A DNA stretch of 43,833 nt. Source: Enterobacteriaceae bacterium UBA5654. Lineage in GTDB: Bacteria; Pseudomonadota; Gammaproteobacteria; Enterobacterales; Enterobacteriaceae. Positions 32,603 through 42,429 of this stretch are shown one piece after another (position 1 is the stretch's first letter; the number at the start of each line of letters is the position of its first letter). The stretch lies in assembly GCA_002421005.1 (NCBI GenBank), contig DIJC01000018.1:183168-227000 (forward strand), given 5' to 3'. The notes below the pieces were generated by a model, which had not been told where the DNA came from, searched no databases, and saw only the letters and a program-made list of their open reading frames with translations. A program made the translations under genes and the position numbers.

Positions 32603-35491
32603 ATGCCCATAAGCAGCACCTGGTTAAAAGCATTGGTTGTGTTACTTGCCCTCTGGGCAAACGTCATTCAGGCAGATACAGGATGGCAGCCGGTACAGGA
32701 AACCATCCGTAAAAGCGAAAAAGATCCGCGTCAGTATCAGGCCATTCGCCTTGATAACGGCATCGTGGTGCTGCTGGTTTCCGATGCCCAGGCGGTGAAA
32801 TCGCTTTCGGCACTGGTGCTGCCGGTGGGGTCGCTTTCCGACCCGGACTCGCATCCTGGGCTTGCGCACTACCTTGAACACATGACGCTGATGGGCTCGC
32901 AAAAATATCCGCAGCCGGACAGCCTCGCCGAATTTCTGAAAATGCACGGCGGCAGCCATAACGCCAGCACCGCGCCTTATCGTACCGCCTATTACCTGGA
33001 GGTCGAAAACAACGCGCTGGAAGGCGCGGTCGATCGCCTCGCGGATGCTATTGCCGCGCCGAATCTGGCAGAGAAATACGCCAGCCGCGAGCGTAACGCC
33101 GTAAATGCCGAACTGACCATGGCGCGTTCGCGCGATGGTATGCGCATGGCGCAGGTCAGCGCCGAAACCATTAACCCGGCGCACCCCGGCGCGCGTTTTT
33201 CCGGCGGTAATCTGGAAACGCTAAGCGACAAGCCCGGAAATCCGGTGCATAAGGCGCTGGTCGAATTCCGCGATCGCTACTATTCCGCCAATCTGATGAA
33301 GGCAGTGGTCTACAGCAACAAACCGCTGCCGGAGCTGGCGCGGATTGCTGCGGAAACTTACGGACGCGTGCCGAATAAAAACATCACCCGCCCGGAAGTG
33401 ACGGTGCCGGTGGTGACCGATGCGCAAAAAGGGGTGATTATTCACTACGTCCCGGCGCAGCCGCGTAAGGTTCTGCGCGTGGAATTTCGCATCGACAACA
33501 ACACTGCCCAGTTCCGCAGTAAAACCGACGAACTGGTGACGTATCTGATTGGCAACCGCAGTCCGGGCACGTTATCCGACTGGCTTCAGCAGCAGGGGCT
33601 GGTGGAAGGCATTCGCGCTGATTCCGATCCCATTGTGAACGGCAACAGCGGCGTGCTGGCCATTTCCGCCACCCTTACCGATAAAGGCCTGGCGCACCGG
33701 GACGACGTTGTGGCGGCCATCTTCAGCTACCTCAACCTGCTGCGCGAAAAGGGCGTGGATAAACGCTACTTTGACGAGCTGGCTAACGTGCTGGATCTCG
33801 ACTTCCGCTATCCGTCGATCACCCGCGATATGAGCTACGTTGAATGGCTGGCGGATACCATGATCCGCGTGCCGGTTGAACACACGCTGGATGCGGTGAA
33901 CATTGCTGACCAGTATGATGCCGAAGCGGTAAAAGCGCGGCTGGCGATGATGACGCCGCAGAACGCCCGCGTCTGGTATATCAGCCCGAACGAGCCGCAT
34001 AACAAAACGGCCTACTTCGTCAACGCGCCTTATCAGGTTGATAAAATCAACGACAAAACGTTCGCTGACTGGCAGCAAAAATCCAGTGCCATCAAGCTGG
34101 ATCTGCCTGAGCTGAACCCCTATATCCCGGACGATTTCACTCTTATCAAGCCGGAAAAACAGTATACGCACCCGGAACTGATCGTCGATGAACCGATGCT
34201 GCGCGTGGTCTACATGCCCAGCCGCTATTTTTCCAGCGAGCCGCGTGCGGACGTCTCGGTTGTGTTGCGTAACCCGCAAGCGATGGACAGCGCGCGCAAC
34301 CAGGTGATCTTTGCACTTAATGATTACCTGGCGGGCCTCGCGCTGGATCAGCTAAGCAACCAGGCATCGGTAGGCGGCATCAGTTTCTCAACCAACGCGA
34401 ACAATGGCCTGATGGTCAATGCCAACGGTTATACCCAGCGCTTGCCGCAGCTTTTTGACGCGCTGCTGGACGGCTATTTCAGCTATACCGCCACCCAGGA
34501 GCAGCTCGATCAGGCTAAATCCTGGTATACGCAGATGATGGATTCAGCGGAAAAAGGTAAAGCGTACGAGCAAGCGATTATGCCGGTGCAGATGCTGTCG
34601 CAGGTGCCTTATTTCCAGCGGGAGGAACGTCGCGCGCTGCTGCCGTCCATCACCCTGAAAGAGGTCATGGACTATCGCGAAACGCTAAAAAAGGGCGCAC
34701 GCCCGGAATTTTTGATCCTCGGTAATCTCTCCGTCGATCAAGCGAAAACCCTGGCGCATCAGGTACAGACAAAACTGGGCACGCAGGGTAACGAGTGGTG
34801 CCGCAACAAAGAAGTGGTCGTCGATAAAGCACAATCGGTCATCTTCGAAAAAGCTGGCAGTAGCACCGACTCGGCGCTGGGCGCGGTCTTCGTTCCGGCG
34901 GGCACGGATGAATACACCAGTGCCGCTGCCAGTGCGATGCTGGGGCAAATTGTTCAGCCGTGGTTTTACGGTCAGTTGCGCACCGAAGAGCAACTGGGCT
35001 ATGCGGTCTTTACTTTCCCGATGAGCGTCGGGCGGCAGTGGGGGTTGGGATTCCTGCTGCAAAGCAATGACAAACAACCGGCGTTTTTGTGGGATCGCTA
35101 TAAAGCCTTCTTTCCGACCGCTGAAGAAAAACTGCGGGCGATGAAGCCGGAAGAGTTCGCGCAAATTCAGCAGGCGGTTGTCGCTGAAATGCTCCAGGCA
35201 CCGCAAACGCTGGATGAAGAAGCCTCTAAGCTCAGCAAAGATTTTGACCGTGGAAACCTCAAATTTGACTCGCGGGCGAAAATCGTGGCGCAGGTAAAAT
35301 TACTCACGCCGCAAAAACTGGCAGATTTCTTTCATCAAACGGTGGTGAAGCCGCAGGGCATGGCGATATTATCTCAGGTTTCGGGTAGCCAGAGCGGAAA
35401 AGCGGAATACGCACGTCCTGATGGCTGGAAAACCTGGGAGAGCGTCAGTGCGCTACAGCAATCCCTGCCTTTGTTAAGAGATAATGAATGA
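32603..35491 (+). CDS. ptrA: Protease III (pitrilysin), periplasmic zinc metalloprotease
   Basis: 962 residues, the same as E. coli PtrA. Signal peptide of about 24 residues ending IQA before DTGWQP. The inverted zinc motif HXXEH is His89-Tyr-Leu-Glu92-His93, with the third zinc ligand Glu170 (RERNAVNAELTMA). M16 family, degrades small peptides such as insulin fragments in the periplasm. It is embedded among rec genes by conserved synteny, not by shared function; its stop overlaps the recB start (ATGA). Confidence 0.98.
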   Translation: MPISSTWLKALVVLLALWANVIQADTGWQPVQETIRKSEKDPRQYQAIRLDNGIVVLLVSDAQAVKSLSALVLPVGSLSDPDSHPGLAHYLEHMTLMGSQKYPQPDSLAEFLKMHGGSHNASTAPYRTAYYLEVENNALEGAVDRLADAIAAPNLAEKYASRERNAVNAELTMARSRDGMRMAQVSAETINPAHPGARFSGGNLETLSDKPGNPVHKALVEFRDRYYSANLMKAVVYSNKPLPELARIAAETYGRVPNKNITRPEVTVPVVTDAQKGVIIHYVPAQPRKVLRVEFRIDNNTAQFRSKTDELVTYLIGNRSPGTLSDWLQQQGLVEGIRADSDPIVNGNSGVLAISATLTDKGLAHRDDVVAAIFSYLNLLREKGVDKRYFDELANVLDLDFRYPSITRDMSYVEWLADTMIRVPVEHTLDAVNIADQYDAEAVKARLAMMTPQNARVWYISPNEPHNKTAYFVNAPYQVDKINDKTFADWQQKSSAIKLDLPELNPYIPDDFTLIKPEKQYTHPELIVDEPMLRVVYMPSRYFSSEPRADVSVVLRNPQAMDSARNQVIFALNDYLAGLALDQLSNQASVGGISFSTNANNGLMVNANGYTQRLPQLFDALLDGYFSYTATQEQLDQAKSWYTQMMDSAEKGKAYEQAIMPVQMLSQVPYFQREERRALLPSITLKEVMDYRETLKKGARPEFLILGNLSVDQAKTLAHQVQTKLGTQGNEWCRNKEVVVDKAQSVIFEKAGSSTDSALGAVFVPAGTDEYTSAAASAMLGQIVQPWFYGQLRTEEQLGYAVFTFPMSVGRQWGLGFLLQSNDKQPAFLWDRYKAFFPTAEEKLRAMKPEEFAQIQQAVVAEMLQAPQTLDEEASKLSKDFDRGNLKFDSRAKIVAQVKLLTPQKLADFFHQTVVKPQGMAILSQVSGSQSGKAEYARPDGWKTWESVSALQQSLPLLRDNE

Positions 35492-38400
35492 CCGATACCG
35501 CCGAGTCCCTTAATCCCCTGCGCCTGCCGCTTGTCGGAGAGCGCCTGATTGAAGCCTCGGCGGGTACAGGAAAAACCTTTACCATCGCCGCGTTGTACCT
35601 GCGTCTGCTGCTGGGGCTGGGCGGCGAGTCCGCGTTTCCCCGCCCGGTTAACGTAGAGGAATTGCTGGTGGTGACCTTTACCGAGGCCGCCACCGAAGAG
35701 CTGCGCGGGCGTATTCGCAGCAACATTCATGAAATGCGCATCGCCTGCCTGCGTGAAACTACCGATAACCCTCTTTATGCCAGCCTGCTGGCAGAAATCA
35801 CCGATCCGCAGCAGGCGGCGGACGTGCTGCTGCTGGCCGAACGGCAGATGGATGAGGCGGCGGTCTTTACCATTCACGGCTTCTGCCAGCGGATGCTCAG
35901 CCTTAACGCTTTTGAATCCGGGATGCTTTTCGAACAGCAACTGATCGAAGATGAGTCGCTGCTGCGCTACCAGGCGTGTGCGGATTTCTGGCGGCGGCAC
36001 TGCTATCCGCTGACCCGCGACATCGCGCAGGTGATCCACGCCTCATGGAAAGGACCGCGCGAACTGCTGACCTCCATTGACCGCTATTTGCAGGGCGAAG
36101 CACCAAAAATTAAAACCCCGCCTGCGCCGGAAGAAACGCTGATGGTGCGTCACCAGCAGATCCTTGCCCGCATAGAGACGATCAAAGCGCAGTGGCGCGA
36201 AACCGTTGGCGAACTGCCGGATCTGCTGGAAAACTCCGGCATCGATCGTAAAAAATTCAACCGGGGCAATCAGGGGAAATGGATCGATAAGATCGCCGCC
36301 TGGGCGGAAGAAGAGACGACGACTTACCAGCTACCGGACGCATTGGAAAAATTCAGCCAGTCGTTTTTACGCGATCGCACCAAAACTGACGGCGTTGTGC
36401 CAGAGCATCCGCTGTTTTCGGCCATCGAAACGCTGTTAAGCAGTACGCTGTCGCTTAACGATCTGGTGATTGCCCAGGCGATGGTTGAGATCCGCGAGAC
36501 GGTGGCGCGGGAAAAACGCCGCCGGGGCGAACTGGGATTTGACGACATGATCAGCCGTCTGGCGTCCGCGCTGTACAGCGAAAGCGGGGAGGCGCTCGCC
36601 GCCGCGATCCGCCAGCGTTTCCCGGTCGCCATGATCGACGAATTCCAGGATACCGATCCGCAACAGTACCGCATTTTCCGTCGCATCTGGCGGCAACAGC
36701 CGGATACCGCGCTGCTCTTGATTGGCGATCCGAAACAGGCGATCTACGCCTTTCGCGGTGCGGATATCTTTACCTACATGAAGGCGCGCGGCGACGTTAA
36801 AGCGCACTATACACTCGACACCAACTGGCGTTCCGCGCCGGGCATGGTGGCGAGCGTCAATCAGCTTTTCAGCCTGACGGCCAATCCGTTTATGTTCCGC
36901 GATATTCCGTTTAACCCGGTTAAGGCGGCGGAGAAAAATCAGGGGCTGCGTTTTGAGCTTAATGGCAGCCCGCAGCCCGCAATGAACATCTGGCTGATGC
37001 CTGGCGAAGGTGTCGGCGCGGGAGATTATCAGTCGCAGATGGCGCAAATTTGCGCAGCGCAAATCCGTGACTGGCTGATCGCCGGACAGGCGTCGCAGGC
37101 GTTGCTGTGGCGGGGCGATACCTCGCGCCCGGTACGCGCCTCGGATATCACCGTGCTGGTGCGTAGCCGCCAGGAGGCGGCGCTGATCCGCGATGCGCTT
37201 AACGTGCTGGCGATCCCTTCCGTTTACCTTTCCAACCGCGACAGCGTGTTTGAGACGCCGGAAGCGCAGGAGCTGCTGTGGGTGCTACAGGCGGTGCTGG
37301 CCCCGGAGCGGGAAAATACCCTGCGCAGCGCGCTGGCTACCGCCATGATGGGCCTTAACGCGCAGGATATTGAACGGCTTAATCTCGACGAGCACGCCTG
37401 GGATACGGTGGTCGAAGAATTTACCGGCTACCGCCAGCTATGGCAGCAGCGTGGCGTGATGCCCATGCTGCGGGCGCTGATGTCGCAGCGTAATATCGCC
37501 GAAAATCTGCTGGCAACGCCCGGCGGTGAGCGGCGGCTAACCGACATCCTGCATATTAGCGAATTATTACAGGAAGCCGGAACCCAACTGGAGAGCGAGT
37601 ATGCGCTGGTGCGCTGGCTGGCGCAGCATATCGCCGAACCGGATACCAACGCCGCCAGCCAGCAAATGCGGCTGGAGAGCGATAAGCACCTGGTGCAGAT
37701 CGTCACCATCCATAAATCGAAAGGGCTGGAGTATCCGCTGGTCTGGCTGCCTTTCATAGCCCGTTTTCGCAAGCAGGAGCAGGCGTTTTACCACGATCGC
37801 ACCTCGTTTGAAGCGGTGCTCGATCTCAACCACAGCGACGAAAGCCTGGAGCTGGCCGAAGCCGAAAGGCTGGCGGAGGATTTACGCCTGCTATACGTGG
37901 CGCTGACCCGCGCGGTCTGGCATTGCAGTCTCGGCATTGCGCCGCTGACCACCCGGCGCAGCGATAAACCCGGCGAAACCGATCTGCACCACAGCGCGCT
38001 GGGTCGCCTGATCCAGCAGGGGGAAGCTCGCGATGCCGCCGGTCTGGCAGCCTGTTTGCAGGCGCTGTGCAACGATCATATCGCGCTACGCTTCCCTGAA
38101 GCTCCGGACAGTAACCGCTGGCAAGCGCCTGAAACGCGCGAGGCAGAGCTCGCCGCCCGGCAGGTCCGCCGCCGGATGATCGACGAGTGGCGCGTTACCA
38201 GCTATTCCGGGCTACAACAGCGCGGGCACAGCCTGGCGCAGGATCTGCTGCCCCGGCTGGACATCGATGCCGCAGGCGTCGGCGAGGTGGTGGATGACCC
38301 GGAACTGACGCCGCATCAGTTTCCGCGCGGTGCGTCACCGGGGACTTTTTTACACAGCCTGTTTGAAGATCTTGATTTCACCCAGCCGCCGGAAGGTGAG

Positions 38401-39030
38401 TGGGTGCGGGAGAAGCTCCAACTGGCGGGTTTTGATGAGCAGTGGGAGCCGGTGTTGACCACCTGGATCGCTGCTATTCTGCGCACGCCGCTGCCAACGG
38501 CGGGCATCTCGCTAAGCCAGCTTACGGCGAAAGAAAAGCAGGTAGAACTGGAATTTTACCTGCCCATTGACCAGACGCTGGACGCGCCGAGCCTGGATGC
38601 GCTGATACGGCGCTTCGATCCGCTCTCCGCTGGCTGTCCGTCGCTGGATTTCCGCCAGGTGCGCGGTATGCTAAAAGGGTTTATTGACCTGGTATTCCGC
38701 CACGACGGGCGCTATTTCCTGCTGGATTACAAATCCAACTGGCTGGGCGAAAACAGTGAAGCCTACACCCAGTCGGCGATGGCGCAGGCGATGCAGGCCC
38801 ACCGCTATGACCTGCAATATCAGCTTTACAGCCTGGCGCTGCACCGCTTTCTGCGTCACCGGCTGGCTGACTATGACTACGAGCGTCATTTTGGCGGCGT
38901 TATTTATCTCTTTTTACGCGGTATTGATGGTCAGGATCCGCAGCAGGGAATTTTCACCACCCGGCCCGATCCCCGGTTGATTAATGCGCTTGATGACCTG
39001 TTCGCCGGAGAGAAAGAGGAGATGGCGTAA
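35488..39030 (+). CDS. recB: Exodeoxyribonuclease V beta subunit RecB
   Basis: 1180 residues, as in E. coli. 3'-5' SF1 helicase plus nuclease. Walker A ASAGTGKTF with Lys29; motif II DEFQDTDPQQ; the C-terminal nuclease centre DYKSNWLG with Asp1080 and Lys1082, the positions known in E. coli. The nuclease domain loads RecA after Chi. It overlaps ptrA by four bases and its stop TAA shares a base with the recD ATG. Confidence 0.98.
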   Translation: MTDTAESLNPLRLPLVGERLIEASAGTGKTFTIAALYLRLLLGLGGESAFPRPVNVEELLVVTFTEAATEELRGRIRSNIHEMRIACLRETTDNPLYASLLAEITDPQQAADVLLLAERQMDEAAVFTIHGFCQRMLSLNAFESGMLFEQQLIEDESLLRYQACADFWRRHCYPLTRDIAQVIHASWKGPRELLTSIDRYLQGEAPKIKTPPAPEETLMVRHQQILARIETIKAQWRETVGELPDLLENSGIDRKKFNRGNQGKWIDKIAAWAEEETTTYQLPDALEKFSQSFLRDRTKTDGVVPEHPLFSAIETLLSSTLSLNDLVIAQAMVEIRETVAREKRRRGELGFDDMISRLASALYSESGEALAAAIRQRFPVAMIDEFQDTDPQQYRIFRRIWRQQPDTALLLIGDPKQAIYAFRGADIFTYMKARGDVKAHYTLDTNWRSAPGMVASVNQLFSLTANPFMFRDIPFNPVKAAEKNQGLRFELNGSPQPAMNIWLMPGEGVGAGDYQSQMAQICAAQIRDWLIAGQASQALLWRGDTSRPVRASDITVLVRSRQEAALIRDALNVLAIPSVYLSNRDSVFETPEAQELLWVLQAVLAPERENTLRSALATAMMGLNAQDIERLNLDEHAWDTVVEEFTGYRQLWQQRGVMPMLRALMSQRNIAENLLATPGGERRLTDILHISELLQEAGTQLESEYALVRWLAQHIAEPDTNAASQQMRLESDKHLVQIVTIHKSKGLEYPLVWLPFIARFRKQEQAFYHDRTSFEAVLDLNHSDESLELAEAERLAEDLRLLYVALTRAVWHCSLGIAPLTTRRSDKPGETDLHHSALGRLIQQGEARDAAGLAACLQALCNDHIALRFPEAPDSNRWQAPETREAELAARQVRRRMIDEWRVTSYSGLQQRGHSLAQDLLPRLDIDAAGVGEVVDDPELTPHQFPRGASPGTFLHSLFEDLDFTQPPEGEWVREKLQLAGFDEQWEPVLTTWIAAILRTPLPTAGISLSQLTAKEKQVELEFYLPIDQTLDAPSLDALIRRFDPLSAGCPSLDFRQVRGMLKGFIDLVFRHDGRYFLLDYKSNWLGENSEAYTQSAMAQAMQAHRYDLQYQLYSLALHRFLRHRLADYDYERHFGGVIYLFLRGIDGQDPQQGIFTTRPDPRLINALDDLFAGEKEEMA

Positions 39031-40868
39031 TGAATTTACAGACTTTGTTACTGGACGCCGTTACCCATAAAATTTTGCGTCCGCTGGACGTGCAGTTTGC
39101 CATGATGGTGGCGGAGCATGAGCATCCCGCCGTCATGCTGGCGGCAGCAATTCTTAGCCGCGACGCGGGCGAGGGGCACGTTTGCCTGCCGTTGTCGCGT
39201 CTTGTGCCGGATGAGCAGCAGAACGGCAAAGCGCGTGAACTGTGGGAGCAGCTGTTTGCTGCCGTTGACACACCTGCCGACTGGTCCTCACTGCTGGCGC
39301 AGTCGCAAGCGGTGAGCGACGATGAGACGCCCGCGCCGATGATCCTGCGCGCCGAGCGGCTGTATCTTAACCGTATGTGGCGCAATGAACTTTGTGTAGC
39401 CCGCTTTTTTAGCGAACAAAACCAGCCTGTCCCGGTCGATGAAACGCAGCTTGTCGCCACGCTGAATGCCCTGTTCCCGCCTTCTGATGAGGTGGACTGG
39501 CAAAAAGTGGCGGCGGCGGTGGCACTGACCCGGCGTATTTCGGTTATTTCCGGCGGCCCCGGCACCGGGAAAACCACGACCGTCGCTAAACTGCTGGCAG
39601 CGCTGGTGCAGCTGTCCACCCAGGAGAAATTTCGTATCCGGCTGGCGGCCCCGACCGGCAAAGCGGCGGCGCGCCTTACCGAATCACTGGGATCTGCGCT
39701 GCGTCGGCTGCCGCTGACCGAGCGGCAAAAGGAGATGCTGCCTGCCGAAGCCAGCACCCTGCACCGTCTGCTGGGCGCACAGCCGGGTAGCCAGCGCCTG
39801 CGTTATCATTCCGGCAATCCGCTGCATCTGGACGTGCTGGTCGTGGATGAAGCCTCAATGATCGACCTGCCGATGATGTCGCGGCTGATCGACGCGCTGC
39901 CCGCGCACGGGCGAATTATTTTCCTTGGCGACCGCGACCAGCTGGCTTCGGTCGAAGCGGGGGCGGTGCTGGGCGATATCTGCGCGTGGGTAAACGGTGG
40001 CTATACGCCTGTCCGCGCGGCGGAGCTCTCCCGGCTGACCGGCACACCGGTTCCGGTGGGAGAAGAAAGCGGCGCAGGCGCGCTGCGCGACAGCCTGTGC
40101 CTGTTGCAAAAAAGCTACCGATTTGGCAGCCATTCCGGCATCGGCCAACTGGCAACGGCGGTAAACTGCGGCGATAAGCGCTCGCTGAAAAGCGTCTGCG
40201 CCCAGGGGTTTGAGGACATTATACTCCGGCCGCTGCGTACCCATGATGAGTACCAGAACATGCTGGAAGATGCGCTGCGCGGCTACGAGCATTATCTGAC
40301 GCTGCTCGGCACCCACGCTGAGCCGGAAGCGGTGCTGGCGGCGTTCGCGGAATTCCAGCTTCTTTGCGCGCTGCGGGAAGGGCCCTACGGCGTGAGCGGG
40401 CTGAACACCCAGCTTGAACAAACGCTGGCGCGTAAGCGTCACGTCTCTTTGCCGCGTCACTCGCGCTGGTACCAGGGACGTCCAGTGATGATTGCGCGCA
40501 ATGACAGCGCGCTGGGGCTGTTTAACGGAGATATTGGCGTCGCGCTGGAAGGCGAGCAGGGGATGAGGGTCTGGTTTCCGATGCCCGACGGGACGGTGAA
40601 ATCGTTTCATCCAGGCCGTTTGCCGGAGCACGACACCGCCTGGGCGATGACCGTGCATAAATCCCAGGGCTCTGAGTTTGACCACGCCGCGCTGATCCTG
40701 CCCGCGCAAAGCGTGCCGCTGGTCACGCGTGAGCTGGTTTACACCGCCATCACCCGTGCGCGCCAGCGTCTTTCTTTATATGCGGACGATAAACTGCTGG
40801 CGCAGGCCGTCGTCACCCGCACCGAACGGCGCAGCGGCCTGACGGCCTTCTTTGAAGGGATTCGCTAG
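39030..40868 (+). CDS. recD: Exodeoxyribonuclease V alpha subunit RecD
   Basis: 612 residues (E. coli 608), 5'-3' SF1 helicase. Walker A GGPGTGKTTTVAKLL with Lys181, four later than E. coli Lys177, so the extra residues lie in the N-terminal domain; DEASMIDLPMM is motif II and YTAITRARQRL is motif VI. One-base overlap with recB. It converges on argA with only two bases between the stops and no terminator. Confidence 0.97.
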   Translation: MNLQTLLLDAVTHKILRPLDVQFAMMVAEHEHPAVMLAAAILSRDAGEGHVCLPLSRLVPDEQQNGKARELWEQLFAAVDTPADWSSLLAQSQAVSDDETPAPMILRAERLYLNRMWRNELCVARFFSEQNQPVPVDETQLVATLNALFPPSDEVDWQKVAAAVALTRRISVISGGPGTGKTTTVAKLLAALVQLSTQEKFRIRLAAPTGKAAARLTESLGSALRRLPLTERQKEMLPAEASTLHRLLGAQPGSQRLRYHSGNPLHLDVLVVDEASMIDLPMMSRLIDALPAHGRIIFLGDRDQLASVEAGAVLGDICAWVNGGYTPVRAAELSRLTGTPVPVGEESGAGALRDSLCLLQKSYRFGSHSGIGQLATAVNCGDKRSLKSVCAQGFEDIILRPLRTHDEYQNMLEDALRGYEHYLTLLGTHAEPEAVLAAFAEFQLLCALREGPYGVSGLNTQLEQTLARKRHVSLPRHSRWYQGRPVMIARNDSALGLFNGDIGVALEGEQGMRVWFPMPDGTVKSFHPGRLPEHDTAWAMTVHKSQGSEFDHAALILPAQSVPLVTRELVYTAITRARQRLSLYADDKLLAQAVVTRTERRSGLTAFFEGIR

Positions 40869-40870
40869 CG

Positions 40871-42202
40871 TTAACCGAGATCGGCCATCAGCACCTTCGA
40901 GCGGCGCTGATAGTTGTACATCTCTTTTTTGCTTTCCGGCAGCAGATCGATATCGACCGGCGTAAAGCCGCGCTCCTGGAACCAGTGAATGCTGCGGGTG
41001 GTGAGGACAAACAGCTTGTTCAGGCCCATTTGTCTGGCCTGTGCCGCTACTCTGTCCAGCAGTACTTCGCCGCGCGACGAACTGCGATAATCGGGATGCA
41101 CCGCCACGCAGGCCATTTCGCCAATTTTCTCTTCCGGGAAAGGGTAGAGTGCCGCACAGGCAATCGTCAGATTATCGCGCTGGATAATCGTGAATTTGTC
41201 GATTTCCATCTCCAGCTGTTCACGCGAGCGGCGCACCAGAATTCCCTGCTGCTCCAGCGGGCGGATCAGCTCAAGAATGCCGCCGATGTCATTAATGGTG
41301 GCGCGGCGGATCTGCTCTGAACTTTCCATCACGATTTGCGTGCCGATACCGTCGCGGGAGAACAACTCCTGCAACAGCGCGCCGTTTTCCTGATAGCTGA
41401 TCAGGTGGCTACGGCGCACGCCGCTGCGGCAGGCCTTCAGCGCACCGCGCAGAAAACGCACGGTGCCGGAGTAATAATCACCTTCGGCTTCCAGCGCCTC
41501 AACCCGCGCCTGCGCTTCGTTGGGGAACAGCTCGGAAATAATCTCGCCGGATTCATCGAATACGCCCTGCGATGAGCAAAACCCGATCATCTTTTCGGCC
41601 TTCAGTTTAATCGCCAGTTGGGTGGCAATCTCTTCTGACGTCAGGTTAAAGCTCTCGCCGGTTACGGAGACAGCGACCGGACCCATCAGCACAATCGCGC
41701 CGCTGTCGAGCTGGCGATGAATGGCTTCTTCGTCAATACGGCGGATGCGCCCGCTGTGGCAGTAATCCACGCCGTCATCGACGCCCAGAGGCTGGGCAAT
41801 AATAAAGTTGCCGCTCACCACGTTAATATGTGCGCCCTGGAGCGGCGTGTTGTTGAGGCTCATTGACAGACGTGCAGTGATATCAAGCTGCAACAGCCCC
41901 GCCGCCTGCTTGACCAGCTCCAGCGTGCGCGAATCGGTGACGCGGGTATGCTTATGATAAATCGGCGCGTGATGGTGCAGAGCCAGATTAGCGTCGATTT
42001 GCGGACGTGCGCCATAGACCAGCACCAGGCGAATGCCCAGACTGTGCAGCAGGCCGATGTCGTTGACAATACTGGAAAAGTTCTCATGCTCAATGGCTTC
42101 GCCGCCCAGCATAATGACGAACGTTTTGCCGCGATGCGCGTTGATATAGGGAACCGAATGGCGGAATCCTTCGACCAGTTCAGTTCTACGTTCCTTCACC
42201 AC
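40871..42202 (-). CDS. argA: N-acetylglutamate synthase
   Basis: 443 residues from the GTG at 42202, as E. coli; a further in-frame GTG at 42211 is less likely because GAGGTGGAG is then inside the gene rather than upstream. First step of arginine synthesis: glutamate plus acetyl-CoA to N-acetylglutamate, feedback-inhibited by arginine. N-terminal amino-acid-kinase-like domain (FVIMLGGEAIEHENF; VLMGPVAVSVTGESFNLTSEE) and C-terminal GNAT domain (CVAVHPDYRSSSRGEVLLD). Two ARG boxes sit just upstream. Confidence 0.97.
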   Translation of the reverse strand: MVKERRTELVEGFRHSVPYINAHRGKTFVIMLGGEAIEHENFSSIVNDIGLLHSLGIRLVLVYGARPQIDANLALHHHAPIYHKHTRVTDSRTLELVKQAAGLLQLDITARLSMSLNNTPLQGAHINVVSGNFIIAQPLGVDDGVDYCHSGRIRRIDEEAIHRQLDSGAIVLMGPVAVSVTGESFNLTSEEIATQLAIKLKAEKMIGFCSSQGVFDESGEIISELFPNEAQARVEALEAEGDYYSGTVRFLRGALKACRSGVRRSHLISYQENGALLQELFSRDGIGTQIVMESSEQIRRATINDIGGILELIRPLEQQGILVRRSREQLEMEIDKFTIIQRDNLTIACAALYPFPEEKIGEMACVAVHPDYRSSSRGEVLLDRVAAQARQMGLNKLFVLTTRSIHWFQERGFTPVDIDLLPESKKEMYNYQRRSKVLMADLG

Positions 42203-42214
42203 AGTCTCCACCTC

Positions 42215-42253
42215 AATGAATTATTATTCGTAATTAGTGTATTTTTATTCTGT
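42215..42253. promoter_or_regulatory. Tandem ARG boxes (ArgR operator of argA)
   Basis: AATGAATTATTATTCGTA (42215-42232) and AGTGTATTTTTATTCTGT (42236-42253) each match the 18-bp ARG-box consensus (wnTGAATwwwwATTCAnw) with few mismatches and are 3 bp apart, the standard spacing for one ArgR hexamer. They lie 13-51 bp upstream of the argA start. Confidence 0.8.
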
Positions 42254-42429
42254 TTTGCCGCCGGGTGCAAGTCAAAATTCGGCACGGCGCTTAGAAATTC
42301 CTTAGCAGAAAGAGGGATCCCTGAAGAATGTTTACCGTTTTAGGGGTGACAGCCTGGGCGGGTTTGGTTAAAGTTTTCGGTCAAAATGGACGAGTAAGAT
42401 CCGATTCAAATTTTTCGCTCGGGAGAGGC

